A DNA stretch of 48,107 nt from Maritimibacter sp. DP1N21-5 (GTDB lineage: Bacteria > Pseudomonadota > Alphaproteobacteria > Rhodobacterales > Rhodobacteraceae). The position numbers and the translations under genes are program-made. The stretch covers positions 1 through 48,107 of the forward strand of contig NZ_JAHUZF010000005.1 of the NCBI RefSeq assembly GCF_019218295.1, given 5' to 3'. Shown here in pieces: positions 35,050 through 43,620 of the stretch. The number at the start of each line of letters is the position of its first letter. The first letter of the stretch is position 1. The notes beneath the pieces were generated by a model. The model saw nothing but the letters and a program-made list of their open reading frames with translations. It was not told where the DNA came from and ran no database searches.

Positions 35050-35946
35050 TTAGAAGCGCATCGACACGCCGCCGTAGACGACGTTGGCGACCGGCGAGTT
35101 CACGCCGTTCGAGTGGGCGAAGCCAGCTTCGATGGCCACACCGCCGCCGAGGTCGTAGGCAGCTTCCACACCGTATTCACGGTCGGAGTTGAAGAAAGCT
35201 TCAACCGAGTAGGGGCCGGTTTCGTAGCCAGCCGACACAGCCCACGAGAAGGGGGCCGGGTTGCCGAAGTTGTAAGCAACTTCAGCGGCGCCGGTGAAGC
35301 CGGAGATCGAAGCTTCGGCACCAGCCGAGATCGTGTGCGGCTGACCGGGAGCGTCCGAACGGTCGTAGTCATAGGCAACCCAAACGGCATAGTCGCCGAA
35401 GTTGTAGGTGCCCATGGCGCCGAAGTCACCCATGGTGGTGGCAGCCGAGCCGACCGGAACCAGCACGCCGTACACCGCGAGGTCGAAGTTGCCCCAAGTG
35501 TTGGTGTAGGTCGCGGTGATGTCGGGGTCGGCCGAGACACCCGGGTGAGTCGCAACAAAGCCAGGAGTGGCCGGACCAGTGTTGTCGTCAGCGTTGGTGT
35601 CGTAGGCAATGTCAAGGCGGCCCCAGGAGCCGGACATGTAGACCGACGCACCGAGCACAACGCCGGACGTCAGCGGCCAGTCGTTGGTGCCGAATTGAGC
35701 GTCGCCCGGGTCTTTCTGCATCACGGCGCCAGCGGCGAGCGTGGTCACAGAAGCACCCACTTCGAGGCCACCGTCGGTGGTGGTCATCATGCCGGCGGTG
35801 AAGAGCGCCGAGATTTCCGGGTACAGGGTGGAAGTGGTGACGTTGTACGACAGGCCGGTCCAGGCGGCGCCGGTGAACGACACGTCAGCAGCGGCAACAC
35901 CGGCGGTACCCACCAGCATCGTCGAAGCAAGGAGAATCTTTTTCAT
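35050..35946 (-). CDS. Outer-membrane porin (Gram-negative porin, Rhodobacter type)
   Basis: A 298-residue outer-membrane protein. The signal peptide MKKILLASTMLVGTAGVAAA is followed by alternating hydrophobic strands of a beta barrel rich in Gly, Ala, Thr, Ser, Asp and Tyr, with no cysteine. It ends in VSMRF, the terminal Phe needed for barrel assembly. Length matches the 16-stranded trimeric porins of Rhodobacter. It forms general diffusion channels for small solutes. Strong terminator and a structured 5' UTR suggest abundant, regulated expression. Exact solute preference is not predictable. Confidence 0.92.
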   Translation of the reverse strand: MKKILLASTMLVGTAGVAAADVSFTGAAWTGLSYNVTTSTLYPEISALFTAGMMTTTDGGLEVGASVTTLAAGAVMQKDPGDAQFGTNDWPLTSGVVLGASVYMSGSWGRLDIAYDTNADDNTGPATPGFVATHPGVSADPDITATYTNTWGNFDLAVYGVLVPVGSAATTMGDFGAMGTYNFGDYAVWVAYDYDRSDAPGQPHTISAGAEASISGFTGAAEVAYNFGNPAPFSWAVSAGYETGPYSVEAFFNSDREYGVEAAYDLGGGVAIEAGFAHSNGVNSPVANVVYGGVSMRF

Positions 35947-35968
35947 TTCGTTTCCCTCGTTTATCTAA

Positions 35969-36002
35969 AGGTGCACCTCAATTCAGGGGAATCCGAATTG
36001 AG
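35969..36002 (-). promoter_or_regulatory. Structured 5' UTR element of the porin mRNA
   Basis: Just upstream of the porin ribosome site, a perfect inverted repeat CTCAATTC/GAATTGAG (35977-35984 and 35995-36002) encloses ten bases. It overlaps an AGGTGCACCT palindrome at 35969-35978. In RNA this gives a stem-loop that could stabilise the message or hide the ribosome site from small RNAs. As DNA the palindrome could bind a protein. Confidence 0.5.
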
Positions 36003-36286
36003 TATGCTGTTTCCTCTCTCTTTCCCGCCCTTGATGCAAGCAATGCGAAACCGCTGATTTGATTGCGCACAATTATGGTGCAGACATGTCACACAAAATC
36101 TGACCGCCTTATCAGAGGCACGGATTCCACGTCTGCCTCGGATCGCACGGCCCGCGCGAAGGCGCATATATATGGGGGGCTGTCCCCCGGCCGCCTCTAT
36201 GACTGGCCGGCCCGCGCCGGGAAAACGCTTGCCGGGGCTTTTTCGCTTGGGTAGTTAGATGCAAACGGACGGTGAGGGGCAATTCC
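36003..36286. other. Intergenic region between porin and DUF3576 lipoprotein genes
   Basis: With 35947-36002 this makes a 340-base gap between divergent genes. The porin side carries the -10-like box and UTR stem. The right side has TATATAT at 36167-36173, a possible -10 box without a clear -35, and a GGGGG/CCCCC hairpin with a tetraloop at 36175-36188. A GGGGCTTTTT run at 36234-36243 might end a short leader. No gene is evident. Confidence 0.4.
36072..36090 (-). promoter_or_regulatory. Possible porin promoter/operator
   Basis: The minus strand has CATAAT (36077-36072), five of six matches to a -10 box, but no good -35 at the right spacing. A perfect GACATGTC palindrome (36083-36090) sits where -35 contacts would be, so an activator such as an OmpR-type regulator could act here. 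It implies a 5' UTR of roughly 120 bases. Confidence 0.35.
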
Positions 36287-36805
36287 ATGCATAAAGGTCG
36301 CATAGTGGCGAAAGCGGGGCTCATGGTCAGCCTGATGGCTCTCACGGCCTGCTCTGGCGGCATGGGCAATTTCCTTGGCGGCAATGGCGCGCGGCAGGGC
36401 ACACCCGATGCGATCGCGATCCCGCAGCGCCCCGATCGCGCCACTCAGCGCGACAATGGCGACACGATCTGGGACCTCTTCGCAGACCGCGACGACCCGA
36501 ACACCACCGTCGAAGTGAACAAATACCTCTGGAACGCCTCGCTCGACGTTCTGTCCTTCATGCCCGTCGAAAGCGCCGATCCCTTCACGGGCGTTCTGGT
36601 CTTCGGTTACGGCGTTCCGCCCGGCGGCGGTCAGGCCTATCGCGCCACGGTCCATGTGTCGGACCCGGCGCTCGATGCACGCGGGCTTCACGTGGCGCTG
36701 CAATCACGTGGCGGCCAGTCGGTGTCGACCGAAACCCAGCACAAGATCGAGGACGCGATCCTGCACCGCGCCCGCCAGCTCCGGGTTCAGGACATCAACC
36801 TGTAA
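36287..36805 (+). CDS. DUF3576 outer-membrane-type lipoprotein
   Basis: A 172-residue protein with a lipoprotein signal (lipobox LTAC, Cys22) and then a DUF3576-like domain ([25 protein letters not shown] near 58-82). It is a conserved alphaproteobacterial lipoprotein placed just before leuS; the function is unknown, though the genomic position beside leuS and LPS-assembly genes hints at envelope biogenesis. The ATG at 36287 has a GAGGGG ribosome site eight bases upstream; a GTG five codons before lies within that site. A strong terminator follows. Confidence 0.85.
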   Translation: MHKGRIVAKAGLMVSLMALTACSGGMGNFLGGNGARQGTPDAIAIPQRPDRATQRDNGDTIWDLFADRDDPNTTVEVNKYLWNASLDVLSFMPVESADPFTGVLVFGYGVPPGGGQAYRATVHVSDPALDARGLHVALQSRGGQSVSTETQHKIEDAILHRARQLRVQDINL

Positions 36806-36840
36806 GCGGCTGGACGCCTCTCTCACATCCAATTACATGT

Positions 36841-36870
36841 GCGCCGGGCCAAACGCCCGGCGCTTTTCTT
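36841..36870 (+). terminator. Rho-independent terminator before leuS
   Basis: GCGCCGGGC (36841-36849) and GCCCGGCGC (36855-36863) form a perfect nine-base stem with a five-base loop, followed by TTTTCTT. It ends the DUF3576 lipoprotein transcript only 16 bases before the leuS ATG, so leuS either uses a promoter within this short gap or depends on readthrough. Confidence 0.85.
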
Positions 36871-36885
36871 ATCAAAGGACCCGAT

Positions 36886-39432
36886 ATGTCCCGCTACGAC
36901 GCAAGCTCCATCGAACCCAAGTGGCAGAAGGCTTGGGAGGAGGCAGGCACCTTCGCCGCCACCCGCGACCCGTCGAAGGACAAGTTCTACGTACTCGAGA
37001 TGTTTCCCTATCCCTCGGGGCGTATCCACATGGGGCACGTGCGCAACTACACGATGGGCGACGTGGTCGCGCGCTATAAGCGGAACATGGGCTTTTCCGT
37101 GCTGCACCCGATGGGCTGGGACGCCTTCGGGATGCCGGCCGAAAACGCCGCCATGGCGACCGGGGGCCATCCGAAGGACTGGACCTACAAGAACATCGAG
37201 GAAATGAAATCACAGATGAAGCCGATGGGCTGGTCTTTGGACTGGTCGCGCGAGTTGGCGACCTGTGACCCGGAGTATTACGGCCAGCAGCAGGCGCTGT
37301 TTCTGGATTTCCTTGAGAAGGGTCTCGTCTACCGCAAGAACGCCGTAGTGAACTGGGACCCGGTCGATATGACGGTGCTTGCCAACGAGCAGGTGATCGA
37401 CGGCAAGGGTTGGCGGTCCGGCGCGGATGTGGAGCGGCGCGAGCTGACCCAGTGGTTCTTCAAGATCTCGGATTACTCGGACGAGTTGCTGTCGGCCCTG
37501 GACGGGCTGAAGGACTGGCCGGAGAAGGTGCGTCTGATGCAGGCGAACTGGATCGGCAAGTCGCAGGGCCTTCGCTTTGCGTTCGAGCGCCTGGACGGGG
37601 GCGATCCGATCGAGGTCTACACGACCCGGCCCGACACGCTGATGGGCGCGAGTTTCGTGGGGATTTCGGCGGATCACCCGCTGGCCAAGGACCTGGCGGC
37701 GTCCGACCCCAAGATCGCGGAGTTCGCAGCACTTTGCCGCAAGGGGGGCACCACCGCCGCCGAGTTGGAAACGGCGGAAAAACTGGGGATGGACACCGGC
37801 CTGCGCGTGAAGCACCCGCTCGACCCGAATTGGGAGCTGCCCGTCTGGATCGCGAACTTCATCCTGATGGATTACGGCACCGGGGCGATTTTCGGCTCGG
37901 CGGCGCATGACCAGCGCGACCTCGATTTCGCGCGGAAATACGGCCTGCCGGTGATCGACACCTTCTTTGACCTCAAAGACCCGAAGCCGGTGGAGAACAC
38001 CGCCTTCCTGCCGCCCAAGACCGAGCGCGTGAAATGGGTGAACCACTTCGCGGGTCTGGACGAGGCGACGGGGGAAGAGGCGATTGCCGCCACCGTGGCC
38101 TTTGCCGAAATGGCGGGCTGGGGCACGGGCCACACGCAATACCGCCTGCGCGACTGGGGCCTTTCGCGCCAGCGGTATTGGGGTTGCCCGATTCCCGTGG
38201 TGCATTGCGACGCCTGCGGCGTGGTGCCGGAGAAGAAGGAAAACCTGCCCGTCGAATTGCCCTATGACGTGAGCTTCGACATCCCCGGCAACCCGCTCGA
38301 CCGCCACCCGACGTGGCGCGACTGCGCCTGCCCGTCGTGTGGTGCGCCGGCCAAGCGCGAGACCGACACGATGGACACCTTCGTCGATTCGTCGTGGTAT
38401 TTCGCCCGCTTCACCGCGCCGCGTGCGGACACGCCGACGGTCGCGGAGGATGTGGAGTACTGGATGAACGTCGATCAATACATCGGCGGCATCGAACACG
38501 CGATCCTGCACTTGCTCTATTCCCGGTTCTTCGCCCGCGCGATGAACATGACCGGCCACCTGCCGGAAAAATCGCGTGAGCCGTTCAATGCGCTGTTTAC
38601 CCAAGGCATGGTGACGCACGCGATCTACAGGACGACGAGCGCCGAGGGGCGTCCGGTCTACCACTACCCCGAGCAGGTCGAGGCGCGGGAAGGCGGCGTA
38701 TTCGTCAGGGAGACCGGCGAACAGGTCGAGGTCATCCCCTCCGCCAAGATGTCCAAGTCCAAGAACAACGTGGTCGACCCGCTGGCGATCATCGCGGACT
38801 TCGGGGCCGATACCGCGCGTTGGTTCGTCATGTCCGACAGCCCGCCCGAGCGCGATGTGGAATGGACCGCGTCGGGTGCCGAGGGCGCGTCCAAGCACTT
38901 GGCCCGCGTGTATCGGATCGTGTCGGACGTGGTAGACTCCACGGGCGAGGGCACGGGTGACGAGGACCTGCTGCGCGCGATGCACAAGACGATCAAGGCC
39001 GTGTCCGACGGGATCGAGGGCTTTGCCTTCAACACGTCCGTGGCGAAGCTCTATGGTTTCACCAACACCTTGCAGAAGTCCCAAGCCGGGGCCGAAGCCA
39101 AGAAGACCGCCGCCAAGACGCTCGCGCAGCTCATGTCGCCCATGACCCCGCACCTCGCGGAAGAGCTCTGGTCCATGCTCGGCGGCGAAGGCCTCGTCGC
39201 CGACGCCCCTTGGCCGAAGCTCGACGAGGCGATGCTGGTGGACGAGACCGTAACGCTGCCCATTCAGGTGAACGGCAAGCGGCGGGATGAGATCACCGTG
39301 CCCGCCGATATGGACAAGGCCGAGGTCGAGAAACTCGCGCTCGCGACCGAAGGCGTGCAGCGGGCATTGGACGGCAATCCGCCGAAGAAGGTGATCGTGG
39401 TGCCGGGGCGTATTGTGAACGTCGTGGCCTAG
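36886..39432 (+). CDS. leuS: Leucyl-tRNA synthetase
   Basis: An 848-residue class I aminoacyl-tRNA synthetase charging tRNA-Leu. The HIGH-type signature is [13 protein letters not shown] near 43-55 and the KMSKS loop is AKMSKSKNN near 618-626. An editing domain (about 220-410) with a threonine-rich TTRPDTLMG near 245 is present, as is the anticodon-binding helical domain. AAAGGA seven bases upstream sets the start. The next gene, holA, begins 15 bases after the stop; the lptE gene that usually lies between them in this group is absent here. Confidence 0.97.
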   Translation: MSRYDASSIEPKWQKAWEEAGTFAATRDPSKDKFYVLEMFPYPSGRIHMGHVRNYTMGDVVARYKRNMGFSVLHPMGWDAFGMPAENAAMATGGHPKDWTYKNIEEMKSQMKPMGWSLDWSRELATCDPEYYGQQQALFLDFLEKGLVYRKNAVVNWDPVDMTVLANEQVIDGKGWRSGADVERRELTQWFFKISDYSDELLSALDGLKDWPEKVRLMQANWIGKSQGLRFAFERLDGGDPIEVYTTRPDTLMGASFVGISADHPLAKDLAASDPKIAEFAALCRKGGTTAAELETAEKLGMDTGLRVKHPLDPNWELPVWIANFILMDYGTGAIFGSAAHDQRDLDFARKYGLPVIDTFFDLKDPKPVENTAFLPPKTERVKWVNHFAGLDEATGEEAIAATVAFAEMAGWGTGHTQYRLRDWGLSRQRYWGCPIPVVHCDACGVVPEKKENLPVELPYDVSFDIPGNPLDRHPTWRDCACPSCGAPAKRETDTMDTFVDSSWYFARFTAPRADTPTVAEDVEYWMNVDQYIGGIEHAILHLLYSRFFARAMNMTGHLPEKSREPFNALFTQGMVTHAIYRTTSAEGRPVYHYPEQVEAREGGVFVRETGEQVEVIPSAKMSKSKNNVVDPLAIIADFGADTARWFVMSDSPPERDVEWTASGAEGASKHLARVYRIVSDVVDSTGEGTGDEDLLRAMHKTIKAVSDGIEGFAFNTSVAKLYGFTNTLQKSQAGAEAKKTAAKTLAQLMSPMTPHLAEELWSMLGGEGLVADAPWPKLDEAMLVDETVTLPIQVNGKRRDEITVPADMDKAEVEKLALATEGVQRALDGNPPKKVIVVPGRIVNVVA

Positions 39433-39447
39433 GGCCACAGTCGTCAC

Positions 39448-40470
39448 ATGAAGCTCAAACCCGCCGAGGCCGCGCGTTATTTCGCGAAACCCGATCCCGA
39501 CAAGATGGGCGTGCTCATCTACGGGACCGACGCGATGCGCGTGGCGCTCAAGCGGCAGGAGTTGATCGAGAATCTGCTGGGCCCGACCTATGAACAGGAC
39601 ATGCGGCTCACCCGGATGACCGCCGGTGACCTCAAGTCCGATCCGACCCGGCTTCTCGACGCCATCAAGGAGATCGGCTTTTTCCCCGGTCCCCGCGCCG
39701 TCTTTGTCGAGGATATGACCGATCTTGCGGGCAAGGATCTGGGCAAATCGCTGGATGAATGGGTGCCGGGCGACGCCGCCGTGATCATTACGGGCGGGAA
39801 CATGAAGCCGACCGGGGCGCTCCGGAAATATTTCGAGACGCATCCCAGCGCCTATGCCGTGGGCATCTATGACGACCCGCCGACGCGCGAGGAAATTCAG
39901 GCGGAACTCGGGAAAAAGGGCCTGACCAACATCGACCGCGAGGCGATGACGGATATCGAGGGGCTGTCGCGCACTCTGGACCCCGGCGATTTCCGCCAGA
40001 CGATGGAGAAACTGTCGCTTTACAAGCTGGGCGATCCCGCGCCCGTCTCCCCCGCCGATGTGCTGGCCTGTGCGCCCGCCACGACGGAAGCCGAGTTGGA
40101 CGACGTGCTCCACGCCACCGCCGAGGGTCGGGCGGGCGACCTTGGGCCGCTTCTCACCAAACTGGAGGCGCAGGGGCTGGAGCCCGTCCGCCTCGCCATT
40201 GCGATGACGATGCATTTTCGCACGCTCCACATGGCCGCCTCGGACCCCGAGGGGCCGGGCAAGGGCATCTTCCGCGCCCGTCCCCCGGTGCATTTCAAAT
40301 CCCGCGACCGGATGATCCGGCAGGCCGGGCGCTGGGGCGTGAACAAGCTCGAATCGGCGCTCGACATGATCGTGGACGCCGACCTCACGCTGCGGTCCGC
40401 CTCCAAGGCACCCGGAATGGCGCTGATGGAGCGCACGCTCATTCGTCTGGCCTATATGGCGGGGCGCTGA
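39448..40470 (+). CDS. holA: DNA polymerase III delta subunit
   Basis: A 340-residue clamp-loader subunit that opens the beta sliding clamp. Family features are LIYGTDAMRVALKRQELI near 23-40, the AAA-like fold with EIGFFPGPRAVFVEDM near 72-87, and a C-terminal helical collar (FKSRDRMIRQAGRWGV near 290-305). No strong ribosome site is seen before the ATG, so it may depend on translation of leuS, whose stop is 15 bases away. It is followed by a GST gene after 63 bases. Confidence 0.93.
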   Translation: MKLKPAEAARYFAKPDPDKMGVLIYGTDAMRVALKRQELIENLLGPTYEQDMRLTRMTAGDLKSDPTRLLDAIKEIGFFPGPRAVFVEDMTDLAGKDLGKSLDEWVPGDAAVIITGGNMKPTGALRKYFETHPSAYAVGIYDDPPTREEIQAELGKKGLTNIDREAMTDIEGLSRTLDPGDFRQTMEKLSLYKLGDPAPVSPADVLACAPATTEAELDDVLHATAEGRAGDLGPLLTKLEAQGLEPVRLAIAMTMHFRTLHMAASDPEGPGKGIFRARPPVHFKSRDRMIRQAGRWGVNKLESALDMIVDADLTLRSASKAPGMALMERTLIRLAYMAGR

Positions 40471-40533
40471 ACCTCACGTCACGCTTGCCCTGCTGCGCGA
40501 CCCCGGCTTCCCTGCAGACAGGGAGGAACCGAA

Positions 40534-41124
40534 ATGTATACCGTCTACGGCAAGACTGACACCCGCGCCTTTCGCGTGCTCTGGATGCTCGAGGAACTGG
40601 GCGAGGCCTATGACTTCGTGAAGACCGGACCGCAGTCCGAGGACGCCCGAGCCCGCAACCTTCTGGGCAAGGTCCCGGTGCTGGAGGTCGAGGGCGACAG
40701 CTTCGGCGATTCCGTCGCGATCATGCAGTTCCTCGCGGACAAACACGGGCGCTTCACCGCCCCCGCCGGCACCGTCGCGCGGGGCAAGCAGGACGCGGTC
40801 ACGAATTTCATCAACGACGAAATGGATGCGCTTTTGTGGATGGGCACGCGCCATATGTTCATGCTGCCCGATGACCAGAAGATGCCCGAGATCCGCGGGC
40901 CGCTAAAGTGGGAATTCGCCCGCTCCATCGACCGGCTGGCCGGGTTCCTGGGCGACAGGCCCTTTCTCATGGGCGACGAGATGACCGTGCCCGACATCCT
41001 CGCGACTCACTGTGGAAACTGGGCCTTTGGCGCGAAATACCCGGTCGAGAACGAGGATGTGCTGGCCTATTTCAAACGGATGCGGTCGCGCGAGGCTTAT
41101 CAGCGGGTCAAGGCACTGGGTTGA
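40534..41124 (+). CDS. Glutathione S-transferase family protein
   Basis: A 196-residue GST. The thioredoxin-like N-domain (1-75) shows the substrate-contact turn TDTRAFRVLWMLEELG near 8-23, the cis-proline in GKVPVLEVEG near 45-54 and the glutathione-binding DSVAIMQFLAD near 59-69; the all-helical C-domain follows. GGAGG before the ATG supports the start. Its substrate is unknown. It ends 15 bases from the convergent flavoprotein gene. Confidence 0.9.
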   Translation: MYTVYGKTDTRAFRVLWMLEELGEAYDFVKTGPQSEDARARNLLGKVPVLEVEGDSFGDSVAIMQFLADKHGRFTAPAGTVARGKQDAVTNFINDEMDALLWMGTRHMFMLPDDQKMPEIRGPLKWEFARSIDRLAGFLGDRPFLMGDEMTVPDILATHCGNWAFGAKYPVENEDVLAYFKRMRSREAYQRVKALG

Positions 41125-41139
41125 ATCTCCCGCCCAGGA

Positions 41140-42324
41140 TCAAGTTCGGTGCGCGATATCGAGTGCTTGGCGCGCGGCCGCGCGCCCGGTGGCGAAACAG
41201 GCGGTGAGCAGGTAACCCCCCGTCGGGGCCTCCCAATCAAGCATCTCGCCGCAGGTCAAGACGCCGGGGAGCGCACGAAGCACATAGCCGTCGAGCGCGC
41301 CGGCTGGGACCCCCCCGGCGGTCGAAATCGCCTCGTCCATCGGTCGAAGACCGCCGTGGGCCACCGGGAGTGCTTTCACCAGCCCCGCCAAAGCCGCGCC
41401 TTCGGGCAGGGGCCGCGCGAATTCCATGAGAAGCGCGAGCCGCACCGGATCAAGGCGCAGGGTCTTGCGCAGATGGGCGGTAACGGTCGCCTTGCCGCGC
41501 GGCTTGGCCAGCCGGGCGGCGACCTCGTCAAGGGTCCAGTCCGGACAAAGATCGAGCGTCAGGGGCGCACCCTCCCGCACCGCGCGCGACACGGCGTAGA
41601 TGGCAGAGCCTTCAAGCCCGCGCGCAGAGACGACGAACTCGCCACGGACGTCGGTCTGGCCGGCGGTGAGCCGCGCCACCTTGACCGGTGCGCCAAAATG
41701 TCTGGCCATATGGGGCGACCAGTCCACTACCAGCCCGGCGTTCGCGGGTTGGAACGGCACGATCTCGACACCGCGCTCATCCAGCCATGGAACCCAAGAC
41801 GCATCAGACCCCAGCCGCGCCCAGCTCGCCCCGCCCAGCGCCAGAATGACCCGCTCCGCGCGGATCGTGCGCTCACCTTTGGGGGTCTCGAAACGCCAGA
41901 CATCGTCCCCAAACCCCGCCCAGCGCCAACGCGTGCGGATCGTGACCCCGTCCAGCCCGGCGAGCCAGGCCCGCAGAAGGGGGGAGCCTTTCATCGAGAC
42001 CGGGAAAACCCGACCTGACGAGCCGGTGAAGACCGGCTGCCCCAGCCCGCGCGCCCAATCCGCGACCGCCTCGGGGCCGAAGTCCGCGACTGCCTCGCGC
42101 ACCAAACCCGCGCAACTTCCGTGGAACTGCGCCTGGAAGGAGTCGAGCGGTTCGTCCTTGGTCAGGTTCAGACCGCTCTTGCCCGCCATCAGGAATTTTC
42201 GCGCAACGGTGGGCTTGGCTTCACAGAGCACGACGGACAGGCCGGCACGGGCCAACTCGCCCGCGGCCATCAGCCCCGCGGGCCCGCCTCCGATCACCAG
42301 CGCTTGGCAAATCTCGTCCGTCAT
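41140..42324 (-). CDS. HI0933/TIGR03862-type FAD-dependent flavoprotein
   Basis: A 394-residue flavoprotein. An N-terminal FAD-binding motif (VIGGGPAGLMAAGELARAG near 10-28) and the family block RKFLMAGKSGLNLT near 42-55 are intact, as is the C-terminal LTCGEMLDWEAPTGGYLL near 356-373. The group, related to BaiN and YhiN, has no established general reaction; some members act on bile-acid or other double bonds. AGGGA lies seven bases before the ATG at 42324. It is divergent from a small HNH gene whose start is 15 bases away. Confidence 0.87.
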   Translation of the reverse strand: MTDEICQALVIGGGPAGLMAAGELARAGLSVVLCEAKPTVARKFLMAGKSGLNLTKDEPLDSFQAQFHGSCAGLVREAVADFGPEAVADWARGLGQPVFTGSSGRVFPVSMKGSPLLRAWLAGLDGVTIRTRWRWAGFGDDVWRFETPKGERTIRAERVILALGGASWARLGSDASWVPWLDERGVEIVPFQPANAGLVVDWSPHMARHFGAPVKVARLTAGQTDVRGEFVVSARGLEGSAIYAVSRAVREGAPLTLDLCPDWTLDEVAARLAKPRGKATVTAHLRKTLRLDPVRLALLMEFARPLPEGAALAGLVKALPVAHGGLRPMDEAISTAGGVPAGALDGYVLRALPGVLTCGEMLDWEAPTGGYLLTACFATGRAAARQALDIAHRT

Positions 42325-42338
42325 CCCACGTTCCCTGC

Positions 42339-42647
42339 ATGGAAACGCCCGCCGACACAAGCACGCCCGTCTGTCCGCTTTGCGGCCGCCCGATCCCGCC
42401 CGGCGTGCCGCAGTCGCGCCATCACCTCGTGCCGCGGCTCAAGGGCGGGCGGGAGACGGTGCTCTTGCACCACATCTGCCACAAGGAAATCCACGCGACG
42501 CTCTGCGAAGCCGAGATCGCGCGTGACTACGACACACCGGAAAAGCTCCTGACCCATCCGCGCCTCGCGAAGTTCGCGGCCTGGGTCGCGAAACGGCCGG
42601 TCGACTTCCTGTCGCGCACGCCGGGCGGACACAGGCGCAGACATTAG
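42339..42647 (+). CDS. Small HNH-endonuclease-like protein
   Basis: A 102-residue protein with a treble-clef HNH core: a CPLC zinc knuckle, the catalytic-type HHLVPRLKGG near 28-37 and the last LHHICHKEIHA near 43-53. Such small HNH proteins occur in restriction, phage and housekeeping contexts; this one's role is unknown. No ribosome site is evident upstream, so it may be leaderless or start elsewhere. It diverges from the flavoprotein gene by 14 bases and its stop overlaps that of the convergent reductase gene (TTAG). Confidence 0.75.
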   Translation: METPADTSTPVCPLCGRPIPPGVPQSRHHLVPRLKGGRETVLLHHICHKEIHATLCEAEIARDYDTPEKLLTHPRLAKFAAWVAKRPVDFLSRTPGGHRRRH

Positions 42648-43525
42648 GCGGCGTGCCTTCGCTCCTGCCAGGCAAGCGCCTGACGCAGCGCATCGGCAAG
42701 GGGCGTCGCCGTGAAGTCGGGTGCAAGTTCAGCCAACCGCCCACCGTCGAGTGCATGAGGCAGCGACCAGAGATAGCGCATCTCGAAGACGCCGCGCAGC
42801 ATCGGCACGACCGGCTGAGCCAGGCGCAGTGGCAGCCATTGGAAGGGCTTCACGGCGATCGGACGGCCCAGCGCCTGCGACATCGCGCGGGCAAGGTCGT
42901 TGCCTGACAGCGTGTAGCCGGGAAAAGGCACGTCCTCGCGGTCGGTCAGCCGGTCTGCCGCTTCAGCCAGTGCGACGGCGGCCCGCGCCGCATCCGGGAG
43001 GAAAGCCCAGGCATGGGGAACGTCCAGCGCACCGGGATAACGGATGAAGCCTTTGGGGGCCGTCGCCGCGATGTGACTGTCGAACCAGTTGCCGCCATTC
43101 TCGGTGTCTATGAAGTCGCCGCAGCGAAGAATCGTCAGTTTCGCACCGTGGCGAGCGTAGGTCGCCTCGGCCGCGCGGCGCAGTCGGCCAAGGGGGTTCT
43201 CGGCCCGATGCGGTGTGTCCGTGGTCCAAGGCATGCCCTGACCGGGACCGTAGACATAGACGTTGCCCGGCAGGATCACCCGCGCCCCAGTGGCAGCGGC
43301 CGCACGGGCGACACGGTCATGAAGCGGGACCAGGTGATCGGCCCAAAGGTGGTAGCCGACGGGATTCCAGCCCATGAGCACCGCGTCGGCCTCGCGCATC
43401 TTCGCCGTCAGGTCTTCGGTGGCTCGGTCAAAGGGCCGCACGGTCCAGCCGGCTTCGGTGAAAGCCTTGGTGGCATGGCGGCCGAACTTGCCGGTGCCGC
43501 CGAGGATGAGGATGGTCTTGGTCAT
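42644..43525 (-). CDS. NAD(P)-binding epimerase/dehydratase-like reductase
   Basis: A 293-residue Rossmann-fold protein of the atypical short-chain dehydrogenase group. ILGGTGKFGRHATKAF near 6-21 is the cofactor loop; GNVYVYGP near 92-99 carries the Tyr. The classical YxxxK pair is not clear, so catalytic activity may differ. GGAAAGGAGA before the ATG makes a strong start. It is divergent from a LysR regulator, 93 bases away, the layout expected for regulator and target; substrate unknown. Confidence 0.82.
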   Translation of the reverse strand: MTKTILILGGTGKFGRHATKAFTEAGWTVRPFDRATEDLTAKMREADAVLMGWNPVGYHLWADHLVPLHDRVARAAAATGARVILPGNVYVYGPGQGMPWTTDTPHRAENPLGRLRRAAEATYARHGAKLTILRCGDFIDTENGGNWFDSHIAATAPKGFIRYPGALDVPHAWAFLPDAARAAVALAEAADRLTDREDVPFPGYTLSGNDLARAMSQALGRPIAVKPFQWLPLRLAQPVVPMLRGVFEMRYLWSLPHALDGGRLAELAPDFTATPLADALRQALAWQERRHAA

Positions 43526-43606
43526 GACGGTCTCCTTTCCGGTGGTCATGACGCAGCTTGTCCCTACGCGCTTCGTATAGGAATTGCCAGAAAGCGGATG
43601 TCTGCT

Positions 43607-43620
43607 ATTCATGGGTGAAT
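43607..43620 (+). promoter_or_regulatory. Candidate LysR operator overlapping the regulator start
   Basis: ATTCATGGGTGAAT is a five-base inverted repeat with a four-base centre, the dyad size typical of LysR-type boxes. It overlaps the LysR start codon, so binding there would repress the regulator itself. It is in the short gap between the divergent reductase and LysR genes. Confidence 0.35.

Noticed and set aside
37210..40293. A 1027-codon open frame opposite leuS and holA
   Set aside because: It is antisense to two clear essential genes and rich in Arg, His and Gly as expected for a shadow frame.
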